This document shows, piece by piece, positions 35,966-45,067 of a DNA stretch of 64,000 nt. The notes beneath the pieces are model-generated. The model was not told the DNA's origin, did not search any database, and worked only from the letters and a program-made list of their open reading frames with translations. Source of the DNA: Pontibacter beigongshangensis (GTDB lineage: Bacteria > Bacteroidota > Bacteroidia > Cytophagales > Hymenobacteraceae); contig NZ_VFSD01000016.1 of NCBI RefSeq assembly GCF_014332515.1, positions 88,892-152,891 on the forward strand. The letters run 5' to 3'. A program made the translations under genes and the position numbers. Every line of letters begins with the position of its first letter. Position 1 is the first letter of the stretch.

Positions 35966-36048
35966 ACCTCGCAGTGTGCGCAGCTCTTGCGAGCGTCTGG
36001 AGGTTCTCCCAAGCGAAACACTCGCAGGAGCTGCGCACACTGCGAGGT
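35966..36048. repeat. Long inverted repeat, 83 bp
   Basis: Perfect 21-bp arms (ACCTCGCAGTGTGCGCAGCTC and complement) are extended inward by near-complementary CTTGCGAG..CTCGCAGG. The reverse complement of this unit is strongly similar to the left half of the repeat at 59428-59507, so they are copies of one family. It lies in the 366-bp divergent gap 35896-36261. Confidence 0.85.
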
Positions 36049-36062
36049 TTGTGCCAGACCAG

Positions 36063-36121
36063 ATTGTTTAAATGAAAAAGCCCCTCCGGAGCTACTGCTA
36101 CTGCTCCTATTGCTGCTGCTA
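36063..36121 (+). repeat. CTCCGGAG/AT-arm dispersed element, copy 15
   Basis: ATTGTTTAAATG, then GCCCCTCCGGAG, then a long tail of CTACTGCTACTGCTCC and TTGCTGCTGCTA. It is the second copy lying in a divergent gap (patatin/macroglobulin), directly after the 83-bp inverted repeat. Confidence 0.85.
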
Positions 36122-36261
36122 AAACCCGGATTTCTTTTATGCATTTTACCACATTGATGCATCATTAGGGAAGCCGTTACCGCTTGCCTGATGAAAGAGT
36201 TATTATCAGGTGTGAATATTTGTTTTCCCTATCTTTAACGTTGTAACACAATCATTCCCCG

Positions 36262-39200
36262 ATGCACCTACTCCGGCAGAACAACCTGAAGCTCCTCCTC
36301 CTGTTTATCCTCCTATTCTTTGCGCACATGGCCGCAGCACAGCAGCAGAGCGCCATCGAGCGCCTCACTTTTAAAATAGATTCGCTGGCGGGGGAAGGGT
36401 TGCCAAAATCGGCCCTGGCGGAGGTGGAGAAGCTGGATCAGCTGGCGCGCCGGCAAAAGAACGTGCCGCAGCAGGTGCGGGCTACCATTTATCGCATCAC
36501 GTTTATGTCGTACCTCGAGGAAGATGCGCTGGCCAAGATCGTGAACCAGCTGAGAACAGATGTGGCTGCTGCTGCTTTTCCGGTGAAGCCCGTGCTGCAG
36601 TCGCTGCTCGCTGATGTGTACTGGCGCTATTACCAGCAGAACCGCTACCGCATCAGTGAGCGCAGCAAACTGGCCACACCCGATGCCGATTTTACGAACT
36701 GGGACCTGTACACGCTGGTGCAGGAGGTAGCCAGGCAGCACCACCTGGCGCTGCAGGAACAAAAGCGGCTGCAAAACACCAGGGTAAATGTATTCGAGGG
36801 TGTTTTGGTAGGAGACGCCGCCACCCGTTACCTGCGCCCCACACTCTACGACCTGCTGCTGCACCGCGCCCTCGACTTTTTCCTGACAGACGAAGCCTCA
36901 CTTCTGAAACCGAAAGAACCGTTCACGCTCAATAACCCCGCCCTTTTCAGCGACAGCCGCACCTTTGCCAACCTGCCCATCCAAACTACCGACACGGCTT
37001 CCTTTTTGTACCAGGGCATCCGGCAATTGCAGCAGGCTACCCTTTTTCACCTGCAGCAGCAGCACAACCAGGAGGCGCTGGCCGACCTGGACCTGAAGCG
37101 GCTGGAACTGCTTTTCCGGAAGACAGTGCTGCCCAACAAGGAGAAACTGTATGTGCAGAGCCTGCAGCAACTGGCCCAAACCTTTGCCGCCAAACCCATT
37201 AGTGCCGATGCGCTGGTGCAACTGGGCAAATTCTACCAACAGAAAGACAGCCTGACGGTGGCCATCGACTATTTCAGAAAAGCACAAAACGCTTTTCCGG
37301 AGAGCCTGGGTGGCCGAAATGCTGCCAACTCTATCAAAGACATTACACAGAAAACCTTGTCGGCTGAGTTCGAACATGCCGTAGCGCCTGGCAAGCCTGT
37401 GCTGGCATCGGTAGCTTACCGAAACATAGCGCACGTAAACGCCACCCTTTATAAACTCACCGAGCAGCAGCTGGCGCAGCTACAGAAGCTGCTGAACGCC
37501 TATGTTACCAATTCCCGCACCGGCAGAACAGATATTCCTTCTAAAGAGGTGCTGGCCTTGCTGGCACAGCAGGTGCCGGAACAGAACCACCGCTTCAGCC
37601 TCAGCGGCACAGCCGATTACCGGCAGCACCGCACCGAGCTTATGCTCAACCCGCTGCCAAAAGGCCAATACGCCCTGCTGCTGCAGGAGCCACAGTCTAC
37701 CGATACGAGCTTGTTTCAGCTGGGCACTTTTCAGGTAACAGATCTCGCTTATGTATCGCGCATCAACCCTAATGAGCAGGTAGAGCTGCGGGTGCTGCAC
37801 CGCGATACAGGCGAGCCACTGGCAGGCGTAGAGGTAAGAGCCGATTACCTGAACCATCGCAGCAAAAACCCGCAGGAGCCCGAGTATGTAAACCTGGCGA
37901 CGCTTACCTCGGATAAAGATGGAAAAGTAGTTTTCAGCAAAAAGGAGCAAACCTACAATTTCAGAATCAGGTTAAAGTCCGGAACAGATACCTACACCGA
38001 TGGCGACAAGAGCTTCTGGGGCACGACCCGGAGAGAGGTGGAAGAGGAGAAGGAAGAGGAGAAAACCATTCTGTTTACCGACAGGCAGATTTACCGCCCC
38101 GGCCAGACCATCTACTTTAAAGGGCTGCAACTGAAAACGCTGAACGGCAAAAGCAGCCTCGTTGCCGGAGCAGAGATAGAGGTGGAGCTGTCGGACAGTA
38201 ATTATAAGACCATAGGCGAGCTGGAGCTGGTCACCAATGAGTTCGGCACCTTCAGCGGCTCCTTTGTTCTTCCTCAAACTGTTCTGCCGGGAGAGTTCAC
38301 ACTAGAAACAGACGATGGTGAGTTGACGGTCCAGGTGGAGGAGTACAAGCGCCCGTCGTTCGAAATTACTTTTCAGGCTTACAAGGAAAATCCGCGCCTC
38401 AATGATTCTGTAACCGTGAAAGGAGATGTGATGGCCTTTTCGGGTTATGGGCTGTCGCAGGCGCAGGTAAACTACACCATCACCCGCCGCCTCTACAACC
38501 CCTGGCCTTACCGCGATTTCGGCTACAGATCATTTCCGAGGCAGGAGCCTGTTATCATTCAAACCGGCACCCTTACCACCACCGCCAGTGGGGCCTTCGA
38601 GATTAGGTTTAGAGCCTCTGCCGATGATGTGGAGCAGAAGGAGGGGCAGGTGTATGTCTATAGTTTGGAAGCTGATGCCACCGATGCCAGCGGCGAAACC
38701 CGTCAGGCGACTACAGAGGTAAAGGCAGGAAACAAACCCGTGTTGATCAAAGCCGATATGCCAGAGAATCTGTTCGGGAATCAGGAGTTGAAAGGTACGG
38801 TTAGCCTCACCAACCTGAACGATCAGTTGCAGCCTGGGAAGGTGCAGGTCTGCGTTTTTGCCCTGCAGCAGCCGGAGCGGATGTATAAAAACCGCCTCTG
38901 GTCAGCACCGGACCAGCCGCTGCTAACGCAGGAGGAGTACGGCCGCAACTTCCCGGCCTACCCCTACCCGGGTGCTGATGATTGGCGCAAGTGGCCAAGG
39001 CAGGAGAAGGTGCTCGAACAAACCATCAGCACAAGCTACGAAAAACCAGCCGCTCTCTCGGTAAAGCTGCCCAAAAACCAAAGGCCTGGCCTCTACCTGG
39101 TGCAGCTGCAGGGCCGCAATGCGCAGGGCGATACGGTCTCTCTGAACCACTTCTTCACCTTCGTGAAAGTAAAAAATAACAAACCCGTTAAAACTAACGA

Positions 39201-42200
39201 TTGGGTTGTGCCACTTGTAACAGCCGGCAAGGCTGGCGAAGAGGCCGAATTTCTGGTAGGCACCGGCACCCCCGGACATTTTTTGATGGAGGTATATGAA
39301 GGACCAGAAATAGTTAAGTCGGAGTGGGTGAAGACGAAGCAATATCAGGTGCTGAAGAAAGTGCGCCTCAAAGAGACCGGCCAGGATGCCCAGCGCGTGC
39401 AGTTCCTGCTGGTGCAGGACAACCGAAGCTACAGCAGCAGCCATGAGTTGTTTGTACTGGACAGCGAAGAGCAGCTGCAGGTAAAGTTCAGCACCTTCCG
39501 AAACATCCTGCAGCCCGGCGACAAAGAGCAATGGAAGCTGCAAATCAGCCAGACTGGCAACAAAAAAGCCATGGCCGAGATGGTGGCGACCTTGTATGAT
39601 GCCTCTCTCAACATGTTTATGCCCGATCAGAACTGGCTGGCAAGCTTTGGAAGCGAGTACACCCACCGGCCAGCTTATTTTAACTGGAACAGCAACAATT
39701 TTGTGGATAACCGCCACACCCAGCCATTGCAGCACCGCTACAGCTCCTTTGGGCATAGCCAACGGCAGTACGAGCACCTGAACCTGTTTGGCTACAACTA
39801 CTATGGCGGCTACAACTACGGCTACCGGCAATACTTACGGCAGGTGGAGGAGCGGCAAAAAACAGCAGCCCACGATAAGCTGCTGGAGGAGGAATACAAG
39901 AAAAACGCGGCCCAGATAAAGCATGGCTACAACGTAAATGGCAGAGTAGTAGGGCTGGATGGAGTAGCCTTGCCAGGTGTCGCTATTCAACTCAAAGGAA
40001 CTCAGATCAGTACCATCAGCAACTCTCGCGGCTATTTCAAATTCAAGGTTCCGGCAGGAGGGGTGCTTCAATTTTCTTTTGTTGGCTTCGATGCGCAGGA
40101 GGTAACCATTGAGAAAGCAGGTACTATGGAACTAAAATTGGTTCCTGATCAAGATAACCTGCAGGAAGTGGTTGTGGTGGGGTATGGCGAGCAGAAGCGG
40201 AGTAATTTAACTGGATCCGTAGCTACTATAACGGTGCGGGGGAAGGCTTCTATTTATGGCTCTCGTGCAGCGAATGGTGACTTAGAAGAAGCTTTAGCAG
40301 GACAAGTAGCAGGCGTGGCAGCCTCTCATCCTGTAGTAGAAAGTGAAGCATTAGCTTCTCCGGCCCCGGCCATCCGGCGTAACTTCCAGGAAACAGCTTT
40401 CTTCTTTCCGCACCTGCGCACCGATAAAAAAGGAGAAATCCTGCTGGAGTTTACGGTGCCGGATGCTTTAACGCGCTGGAAATTTAAAGGGCTGGCGCAT
40501 ACGCAGGAGCTGAAGCTGGGCTACCTGGAGCAGGAAGTGGTCACGCAGAAGCAGCTGATGGTGAGTGCCCACATGCCCCGCTTTTTCCGCGAAGGCGACA
40601 GCATTATCGTAACCGCCCGGCTTGCCAACCTCACCAAACAGGAGCAGCAGGGAACGGTACAGCTGCACTTGTTTAACGCCCTGAAAATGCAGCCGATATC
40701 CTTACTTGTTTCGGCAGAAGAAGCACAGCAGGAGTTTACCCTGGCAGCAGGAACCAACCAGGCGGTATTGTTCCGCTTAGCCATTCCGGCTGGCCTGGAA
40801 GCAATCACCTACCGCCTCACCGCAGAAACCGACCGGTTTAGCGATGGCGAAGAAAATACGCTGCCGGTGCTGACTAACCGCATGCTCGTAACTGAGTCGA
40901 TGCCGCTGCTGGTGCGGCCGGGGGAGCAAAAGGCTTTTTCGTTTGATAAACTGGTAAACACCAGTAGCAGCACCTTGCAGCACAAATCGCTTACGCTGGA
41001 GTATACGCCCAACCCGGCCTGGTATGCGGTGCAGGCGCTGCCTTACCTCATGGAATTTCCCTACGATTGTGCTGAGCAGGTCTTCAGCCGCTACTTTGCC
41101 AACAGCCTGGCTTCTGCTATTGTGCAGCAGCAGCCGGTAATCCGGCAGGTGTTTGCGCAGTGGCAGCAGGAGGGGAGCGAGGCACTGCTCTCGAACCTGG
41201 AAAAGAATCCGGAGCTGAAGGCGGTGCTGCTGGAGGAAACACCCTGGCTCCGCGATGCCACCAGCGAGAAGGAGCAAAAGCAGCGCATCTCTTTGCTTTT
41301 CGATCTGAACAGGATGCAAAGCGAATTGCAGGTAAACCTGGAGAAGCTGGCGCAGATGCAGCTGCCCGATGGCAGCTTTCCCTGGTTTCGGGGCATTTAC
41401 CCGGATCGTTTTATCACGCAGCACATCCTGGCCGGTATCGGGCAGCTGCAGCAACTGCAGGAAATGGACGGGAGGGGCGAAACCATTCAAATAATTACGA
41501 AGAGTGCGCTGCAGTACGTGGAGCAGCAGCTGCTGGAAGATGAGCGCCGGAAGCAGAAGCTGCAAGTTTCGTCTGGTTCTAAACCGGAAGCGCAGCTGAA
41601 CCGCATCACGATTCATGCCTGGTATACCCGCAGCTACTTTGCCAGCACGCCACTATCGGCGGAGTTGCAGCCGCTCTGGAAAGCGTATCAGCAAGTGGCG
41701 GCAACCGAATGGAAGTTCCGGAGCATCTATGAGCAAGGACTGATTGCCCTGACGATGCATCGTTTCCAGCAGCCGGAGGTGGTGCAGCAGATCATAAAAT
41801 CGCTGCTCGAAACCGTGACCCGCTCCGAGGAAATGGGCATGTACTGGCATCAAAATAAACTGGGATACTTCTGGCATCAGGCTCCTGTAGAGACGCAGGT
41901 GCTTCTGATAGAACTCTTTACGGAAGCCGGTGTAGAGACAGCATTGGTAGAAGAAATGAAGATATGGCTGCTGCAGCACAAACGCACCAACAACTGGCGC
42001 ACGACCAAAGCCACTGCCGCCGCCTGCTACGCCCTGCTCTTACGTGGCCAGGATTGGCTGGTCCCGGCTGCTGCACCTGCCATTACCTTAGCTGGCCAAC
42101 CACTGACTACGCTTAAACCCGATTTGGCTGAAGGGGCAGGCACTGGTTATATGAAGGCCAGCTGGGCCGGTGAAGAAATAAAACCAGCCATGGGAAAAGT

Positions 42201-42714
42201 AGAAGTGAAGAGCAACAGCAACACCATCAGTTGGGGAGCCCTGCACTGGCAATACCTGGAGCAGCTCGATAAAATCACCTCCTCCGACACCAACATCAAA
42301 CTCCGCCGGCAATATTTCATCGAAAAGCAAACCGATGCTGGTAAAGTGCTCACAGCTGTAGATGCCGCGCATACGCCAAAAGTAGGCGATGTACTGAAAG
42401 TGGTGGTGTACCTGACCGCCGACCGCGAGTTTGAGTACGTGCACCTGAAAGACATGCGCCCTGCTGGCACCGAGCCGCTGGATGTGCTGTCGGGGTACAA
42501 ACACCAGGACGGCCTCTACTACTACCAGACTACCAAAGACGTAGCCACCAACTTTTTCCTGAACCGCCTGTCGAAGGGCAATTTCGTGTTTGAGTACCGG
42601 CTGCGGGTGGCGCATGCGGGGGAGTTCTCCACCGGCATCAGCAGCGTGCAGAGCATGTACGCACCAGAGTTTAACGCCCACTCAGAGGGGCAGCGGCTGC
42701 GGTATGTGAAGTGA
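36262..42714 (+). CDS. Alpha-2-macroglobulin family protein with embedded SusC-like module
   Basis: This 2150-residue exported protein has a signal peptide (about residues 1-26). It runs through an N-terminal helical/TPR-like part, macroglobulin (MG) domains (a clear one starts near FTDRQIYRPGQTIYFKG), a tyrosine/glycine-rich stretch (NLFGYNYYGGYNYGYRQYL, about 1173-1191) and an inserted carboxypeptidase-regulatory domain (about 1222-1295) with a short TonB plug-like piece (VVVVGYGEQKRSNLTGSVAT, from about 1303). After this the macroglobulin core resumes at IRRNFQETAFFFPHLRTD. The thioester motif is CAEQ, with Cys1603. Such proteins trap proteases or shield the cell. The insert sits about where a bait region is expected. 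Confidence 0.9.
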   Translation: MHLLRQNNLKLLLLFILLFFAHMAAAQQQSAIERLTFKIDSLAGEGLPKSALAEVEKLDQLARRQKNVPQQVRATIYRITFMSYLEEDALAKIVNQLRTDVAAAAFPVKPVLQSLLADVYWRYYQQNRYRISERSKLATPDADFTNWDLYTLVQEVARQHHLALQEQKRLQNTRVNVFEGVLVGDAATRYLRPTLYDLLLHRALDFFLTDEASLLKPKEPFTLNNPALFSDSRTFANLPIQTTDTASFLYQGIRQLQQATLFHLQQQHNQEALADLDLKRLELLFRKTVLPNKEKLYVQSLQQLAQTFAAKPISADALVQLGKFYQQKDSLTVAIDYFRKAQNAFPESLGGRNAANSIKDITQKTLSAEFEHAVAPGKPVLASVAYRNIAHVNATLYKLTEQQLAQLQKLLNAYVTNSRTGRTDIPSKEVLALLAQQVPEQNHRFSLSGTADYRQHRTELMLNPLPKGQYALLLQEPQSTDTSLFQLGTFQVTDLAYVSRINPNEQVELRVLHRDTGEPLAGVEVRADYLNHRSKNPQEPEYVNLATLTSDKDGKVVFSKKEQTYNFRIRLKSGTDTYTDGDKSFWGTTRREVEEEKEEEKTILFTDRQIYRPGQTIYFKGLQLKTLNGKSSLVAGAEIEVELSDSNYKTIGELELVTNEFGTFSGSFVLPQTVLPGEFTLETDDGELTVQVEEYKRPSFEITFQAYKENPRLNDSVTVKGDVMAFSGYGLSQAQVNYTITRRLYNPWPYRDFGYRSFPRQEPVIIQTGTLTTTASGAFEIRFRASADDVEQKEGQVYVYSLEADATDASGETRQATTEVKAGNKPVLIKADMPENLFGNQELKGTVSLTNLNDQLQPGKVQVCVFALQQPERMYKNRLWSAPDQPLLTQEEYGRNFPAYPYPGADDWRKWPRQEKVLEQTISTSYEKPAALSVKLPKNQRPGLYLVQLQGRNAQGDTVSLNHFFTFVKVKNNKPVKTNDWVVPLVTAGKAGEEAEFLVGTGTPGHFLMEVYEGPEIVKSEWVKTKQYQVLKKVRLKETGQDAQRVQFLLVQDNRSYSSSHELFVLDSEEQLQVKFSTFRNILQPGDKEQWKLQISQTGNKKAMAEMVATLYDASLNMFMPDQNWLASFGSEYTHRPAYFNWNSNNFVDNRHTQPLQHRYSSFGHSQRQYEHLNLFGYNYYGGYNYGYRQYLRQVEERQKTAAHDKLLEEEYKKNAAQIKHGYNVNGRVVGLDGVALPGVAIQLKGTQISTISNSRGYFKFKVPAGGVLQFSFVGFDAQEVTIEKAGTMELKLVPDQDNLQEVVVVGYGEQKRSNLTGSVATITVRGKASIYGSRAANGDLEEALAGQVAGVAASHPVVESEALASPAPAIRRNFQETAFFFPHLRTDKKGEILLEFTVPDALTRWKFKGLAHTQELKLGYLEQEVVTQKQLMVSAHMPRFFREGDSIIVTARLANLTKQEQQGTVQLHLFNALKMQPISLLVSAEEAQQEFTLAAGTNQAVLFRLAIPAGLEAITYRLTAETDRFSDGEENTLPVLTNRMLVTESMPLLVRPGEQKAFSFDKLVNTSSSTLQHKSLTLEYTPNPAWYAVQALPYLMEFPYDCAEQVFSRYFANSLASAIVQQQPVIRQVFAQWQQEGSEALLSNLEKNPELKAVLLEETPWLRDATSEKEQKQRISLLFDLNRMQSELQVNLEKLAQMQLPDGSFPWFRGIYPDRFITQHILAGIGQLQQLQEMDGRGETIQIITKSALQYVEQQLLEDERRKQKLQVSSGSKPEAQLNRITIHAWYTRSYFASTPLSAELQPLWKAYQQVAATEWKFRSIYEQGLIALTMHRFQQPEVVQQIIKSLLETVTRSEEMGMYWHQNKLGYFWHQAPVETQVLLIELFTEAGVETALVEEMKIWLLQHKRTNNWRTTKATAAACYALLLRGQDWLVPAAAPAITLAGQPLTTLKPDLAEGAGTGYMKASWAGEEIKPAMGKVEVKSNSNTISWGALHWQYLEQLDKITSSDTNIKLRRQYFIEKQTDAGKVLTAVDAAHTPKVGDVLKVVVYLTADREFEYVHLKDMRPAGTEPLDVLSGYKHQDGLYYYQTTKDVATNFFLNRLSKGNFVFEYRLRVAHAGEFSTGISSVQSMYAPEFNAHSEGQRLRYVK

Positions 42715-42717
42715 TTG

Positions 42718-42753
42718 AGACACAAGCCACAGGACGTAAGACACAAGACTTTT
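42718..42753 (+). repeat. ACACAAGAC simple repeat, second stretch
   Basis: Begins 4 bp after the macroglobulin stop with GACACAAGCCACAGGACG and repeats the GACACAAGAC unit. Related to 29822-29866. Confidence 0.65.
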
Positions 42754-42775
42754 GATTCTGCAATGCCTCTGCAAT

Positions 42776-42878
42776 GCCGCAAGTTTAGGCGCAGCCGTAA
42801 CTTGTGGTTGTAAATGAAGCAAGTTTGTAACTTGCGGAAGTATGTAAGTTAGTGGGTCACGCAAGTTGAAAACTTGCT
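42776..42878. repeat. REP-like cluster (GCAAG type)
   Basis: Three palindromes share the stem GCAAG/CTTGC with different centres: one long, GCAAGTTTGTAACTTGC and GCAAGTTGAAAACTTGC. The layout is the same as the GCGAG and GTAGT clusters elsewhere but with a changed stem. Part of the 389-bp gap 42715-43103, which holds only repeats. Confidence 0.75.
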
Positions 42879-42927
42879 GTCAATTTTTACCACCAGTTCC
42901 TGCTTCACTCAAACTGGCGGCATGGAG

Positions 42928-42980
42928 CAGCACTAGCACTAGCCGCAACCTCCGGAGGGCCATTTTCATTAGAATAATTT
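42928..42980 (-). repeat. CTCCGGAG/AT-arm dispersed element, copy 16
   Basis: Read along the plus strand: CAGCACTAGCACTAG tail, CTCCGGAGGGCC, TTTTC, ATTAGAATAATT. In the macroglobulin direction this is the expected 3' orientation. On the minus strand this copy opens a 29-codon ORF with a leucine/valine-rich start. Confidence 0.85.
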
Positions 42981-42987
42981 CTGATTT

Positions 42988-43024
42988 CTCCCCTAGGTGT
43001 AGTTATAAATTACACCTAGGGGAG
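42988..43024. repeat. Perfect 14-bp inverted repeat
   Basis: CTCCCCTAGGTGTA and its exact complement flank a 9-nt AT centre (GTTATAAAT). The inner GTGTAGTTATAAATTACAC resembles the GTAG..CTAC palindromes of the 30.0-kb cluster. It lies between element copies 16 and 17. Confidence 0.8.
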
Positions 43025-43050
43025 ATAAGTGCAGGCAGCACCAGTTTCAA

Positions 43051-43082
43051 CCTCTGGAGGGGCTTTTTTATTCAATTAATTT
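43051..43082 (-). repeat. CTCCGGAG/AT-arm dispersed element, copy 17
   Basis: CCTCTGGAGGGGC, seven T, ATTCAATTAATT. Same orientation as copy 16, about 100 bp away, just before the end of hldD (converging). Confidence 0.75.
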
Positions 43083-43103
43083 TTAATTTGGCGAAGCTAC
43101 TCA

Positions 43104-44069
43104 CTACATATACTTATTCTCCACCAGGTACCCCTGCACATAATCCCGTACGCCTTCTTCCAGCGTGTAGAAAGGCTTGTCGTAGCCGATGGAGCGGAGT
43201 TTGTCCATGTTGGCTTCGGTGAAGTATTGGTAGGTGTCGCGGATGGTTTCGGGGGTATCCATAAAGTTGATGTCGGGCGTAACGCCTAAGGCATCGAAGG
43301 TGCTGAGGGCAAGGGCCATAAAGGTGCGGGCTTTGCCGGAGCCGAGGTTGTAGAGGCCGGAGTTCTTGCGGTGGTGCATCAGGAAATAGCATACGTCTAC
43401 CACATCCTTTACATACACAAAGTCGCGCATCTGCTCGCCATCGGCATAGTCGGGGTTGTGGGAGCGGAAGAGGGTGAGGCTGCCTTTCTCTTTTATCTGG
43501 TTGTAAGCATGGAAAATAACCGATGCCATCCGGCCTTTGTGGTACTCGTTGGGGCCATACACATTAAAGAACTTCAGACCTGCCCAAAAGAAAGGCTTGG
43601 CCGTTTGCTCCAGCGCCCACTTATCGAAATCGTTCTTCGACTCGCCGTAGGGGTTGAGCGGCTGCAGCAGCGGCGTAAGATTTTCATCGTCGTCGTAGCC
43701 CAGGGTGCCGGAGCCGTAGGTGGCGGCAGAGGAGGCATACACCAACGGAATCTGGTATTCGCAGCAGGCATTCCAAACTTTCTTGGAGTAGTCCAGGTTC
43801 AGGAGGTCGAAAATGGCTTTGTTCACCTCCATGGTATCGGTGCGGGCGCCCAGGTGGAAAATGAACTCCACGCCTTCGTAATTCGCGTCCAGCCAGTCAA
43901 AAAAGCCTTCTCGGTCTACAAACTCCTTTATTTTTTTCCCCTTGAGGTTATTTTCTTTTTTAACGGCAGAAAAATTATCTACCACCACTATATCATTAAA
44001 ATTAGCGGCATTGAGTCTGCTCACAAGGCAGCTCCCGATAAAGCCAGCGGCACCAGTTACAACGATCAT
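43104..44069 (-). CDS. hldD: ADP-L-glycero-D-manno-heptose 6-epimerase
   Basis: This 321-residue extended SDR enzyme makes ADP-L-glycero-beta-D-manno-heptose for the LPS inner core. The NAD(P)-binding motif GAAGFIGSCLV is at the N-terminus. The catalytic tyrosine is in NPYGESKNDFDKW, and FFNVYGPNEYHKGRMASV is characteristic. Length and ends are complete. Together with waaA and lpxB it shows a full LPS-type outer membrane. It is transcribed divergently from the BtuF-like gene. Confidence 0.95.
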   Translation of the reverse strand: MIVVTGAAGFIGSCLVSRLNAANFNDIVVVDNFSAVKKENNLKGKKIKEFVDREGFFDWLDANYEGVEFIFHLGARTDTMEVNKAIFDLLNLDYSKKVWNACCEYQIPLVYASSAATYGSGTLGYDDDENLTPLLQPLNPYGESKNDFDKWALEQTAKPFFWAGLKFFNVYGPNEYHKGRMASVIFHAYNQIKEKGSLTLFRSHNPDYADGEQMRDFVYVKDVVDVCYFLMHHRKNSGLYNLGSGKARTFMALALSTFDALGVTPDINFMDTPETIRDTYQYFTEANMDKLRSIGYDKPFYTLEEGVRDYVQGYLVENKYM

Positions 44070-44173
44070 AGTTCAGTTTTAAAGGCTGTGATGTAAATTG
44101 CGTTAAATTTAAGAAAAATTAACGGAGCTGCCGCCAGTACAAGTGTGCAGCCTGACACGATATCCTGAATCAT

Positions 44174-45067
44174 TTGCAAAAATCTAGTAGATTTCCGCTA
44201 TTCCTGCTCAGCTGCTTTTGGCTGCTGCTTTTTGGTTCGTGCGGCGGGGAGCGGAGGCATTCCGGCGATGAACTGGTGCTGCAGGATGGCCTGGGGCGGG
44301 AACTGCGCCTGCCACAGCAGCCGAAGCGGGTCATGGCGCTGGCCGCCTCCATGACCGAGATGCTTTTTGCCATCTGCGACACCGGAAACATAGTGGCCCG
44401 GACCCCACATTGCGATTATCCTGCCAGTGTGCTGTCTAAACCTGTTGTCAGCAACTACCCGGTAGACTACGAGCAGGTGCTCCTGCTGAAACCCGACCTT
44501 ATTTTTACAGTGGAAGGCATTACCCCTCTGGAAGTGGCTGAGCGACTTCGCGAACTGGGCGTGCCAGTCTATTACCTGAAGTTCCGGACGGTGGAAGATA
44601 TTTTTCTGGGAATGGAGGAAATCGGCAGAATAGTGGGGCGGGAGCAGCAGGCCAGCTACCTGGCCGATTCGCTGCGGCAGGAGGTGGCCCGGATAGCAGC
44701 ACGCCATAAGCAGCAGCAGCAGCAGGCCCCGCGTGTACTGGCCATTGCCGGCTACGACCCGATTTATGTATATGGGCACAGCACCGTGATCTCGGACAAG
44801 CTCCGCATTCTGGGTGCCCGTAATGCCGTAAAGGAAACGTTTGATGCCCAATCGAGAGAGTACATTCTGAAGGCTAACCCGGATGTGCTGCTGGGGGGAA
44901 CGCCGGAGGAGATGGAAAAAGGCTTCTTCAGTATTTACCCGGAGCTGCGCAAAATCAAGGCCTACCAAAACCGGCGCATCTACAACCCTACACAAGACCT
45001 GATGGGCCGCGCCTCCCCCCGTGTGGTTGAATCGATCCGTGAACTCGAAGGTTTTCTTTATCCATGA
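44174..45067 (+). CDS. BtuF/FecB-like substrate-binding lipoprotein
   Basis: This 297-residue ABC-transport binding protein has a lipobox in LLLFGSCGG, so it is membrane-anchored in the periplasm. The fold is the two-lobe helical-backbone type: PKRVMALAASMTEMLFAIC, VDYEQVLLLKPDLIF and YILKANPDVLLGG are typical of BtuF/FhuD-type proteins. The likely substrates are cobalamin, haem or a siderophore. An in-frame stop at 44153 leaves no ATG, so the TTG at 44174 is the probable start. Its stop overlaps the permease start by 4 bp. Confidence 0.88.
   Translation: MQKSSRFPLFLLSCFWLLLFGSCGGERRHSGDELVLQDGLGRELRLPQQPKRVMALAASMTEMLFAICDTGNIVARTPHCDYPASVLSKPVVSNYPVDYEQVLLLKPDLIFTVEGITPLEVAERLRELGVPVYYLKFRTVEDIFLGMEEIGRIVGREQQASYLADSLRQEVARIAARHKQQQQQAPRVLAIAGYDPIYVYGHSTVISDKLRILGARNAVKETFDAQSREYILKANPDVLLGGTPEEMEKGFFSIYPELRKIKAYQNRRIYNPTQDLMGRASPRVVESIRELEGFLYP

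Noticed and set aside
9526..36121. CTG-triplet tails as ordinary microsatellites
   Set aside because: The triplets are interrupted and occur only next to the element core, so they are treated as part of it.
35896..36165. A 90-codon N-terminal extension of the patatin protein
   Set aside because: It is made from repeat sequence (the 83-bp inverted repeat and element copy 15). A clean signal peptide begins at the ATG at 35895.
38923..39831. A 302-codon minus-strand ORF inside the macroglobulin gene
   Set aside because: Antisense shadow; the plus-strand gene is continuous with conserved domains on both sides.
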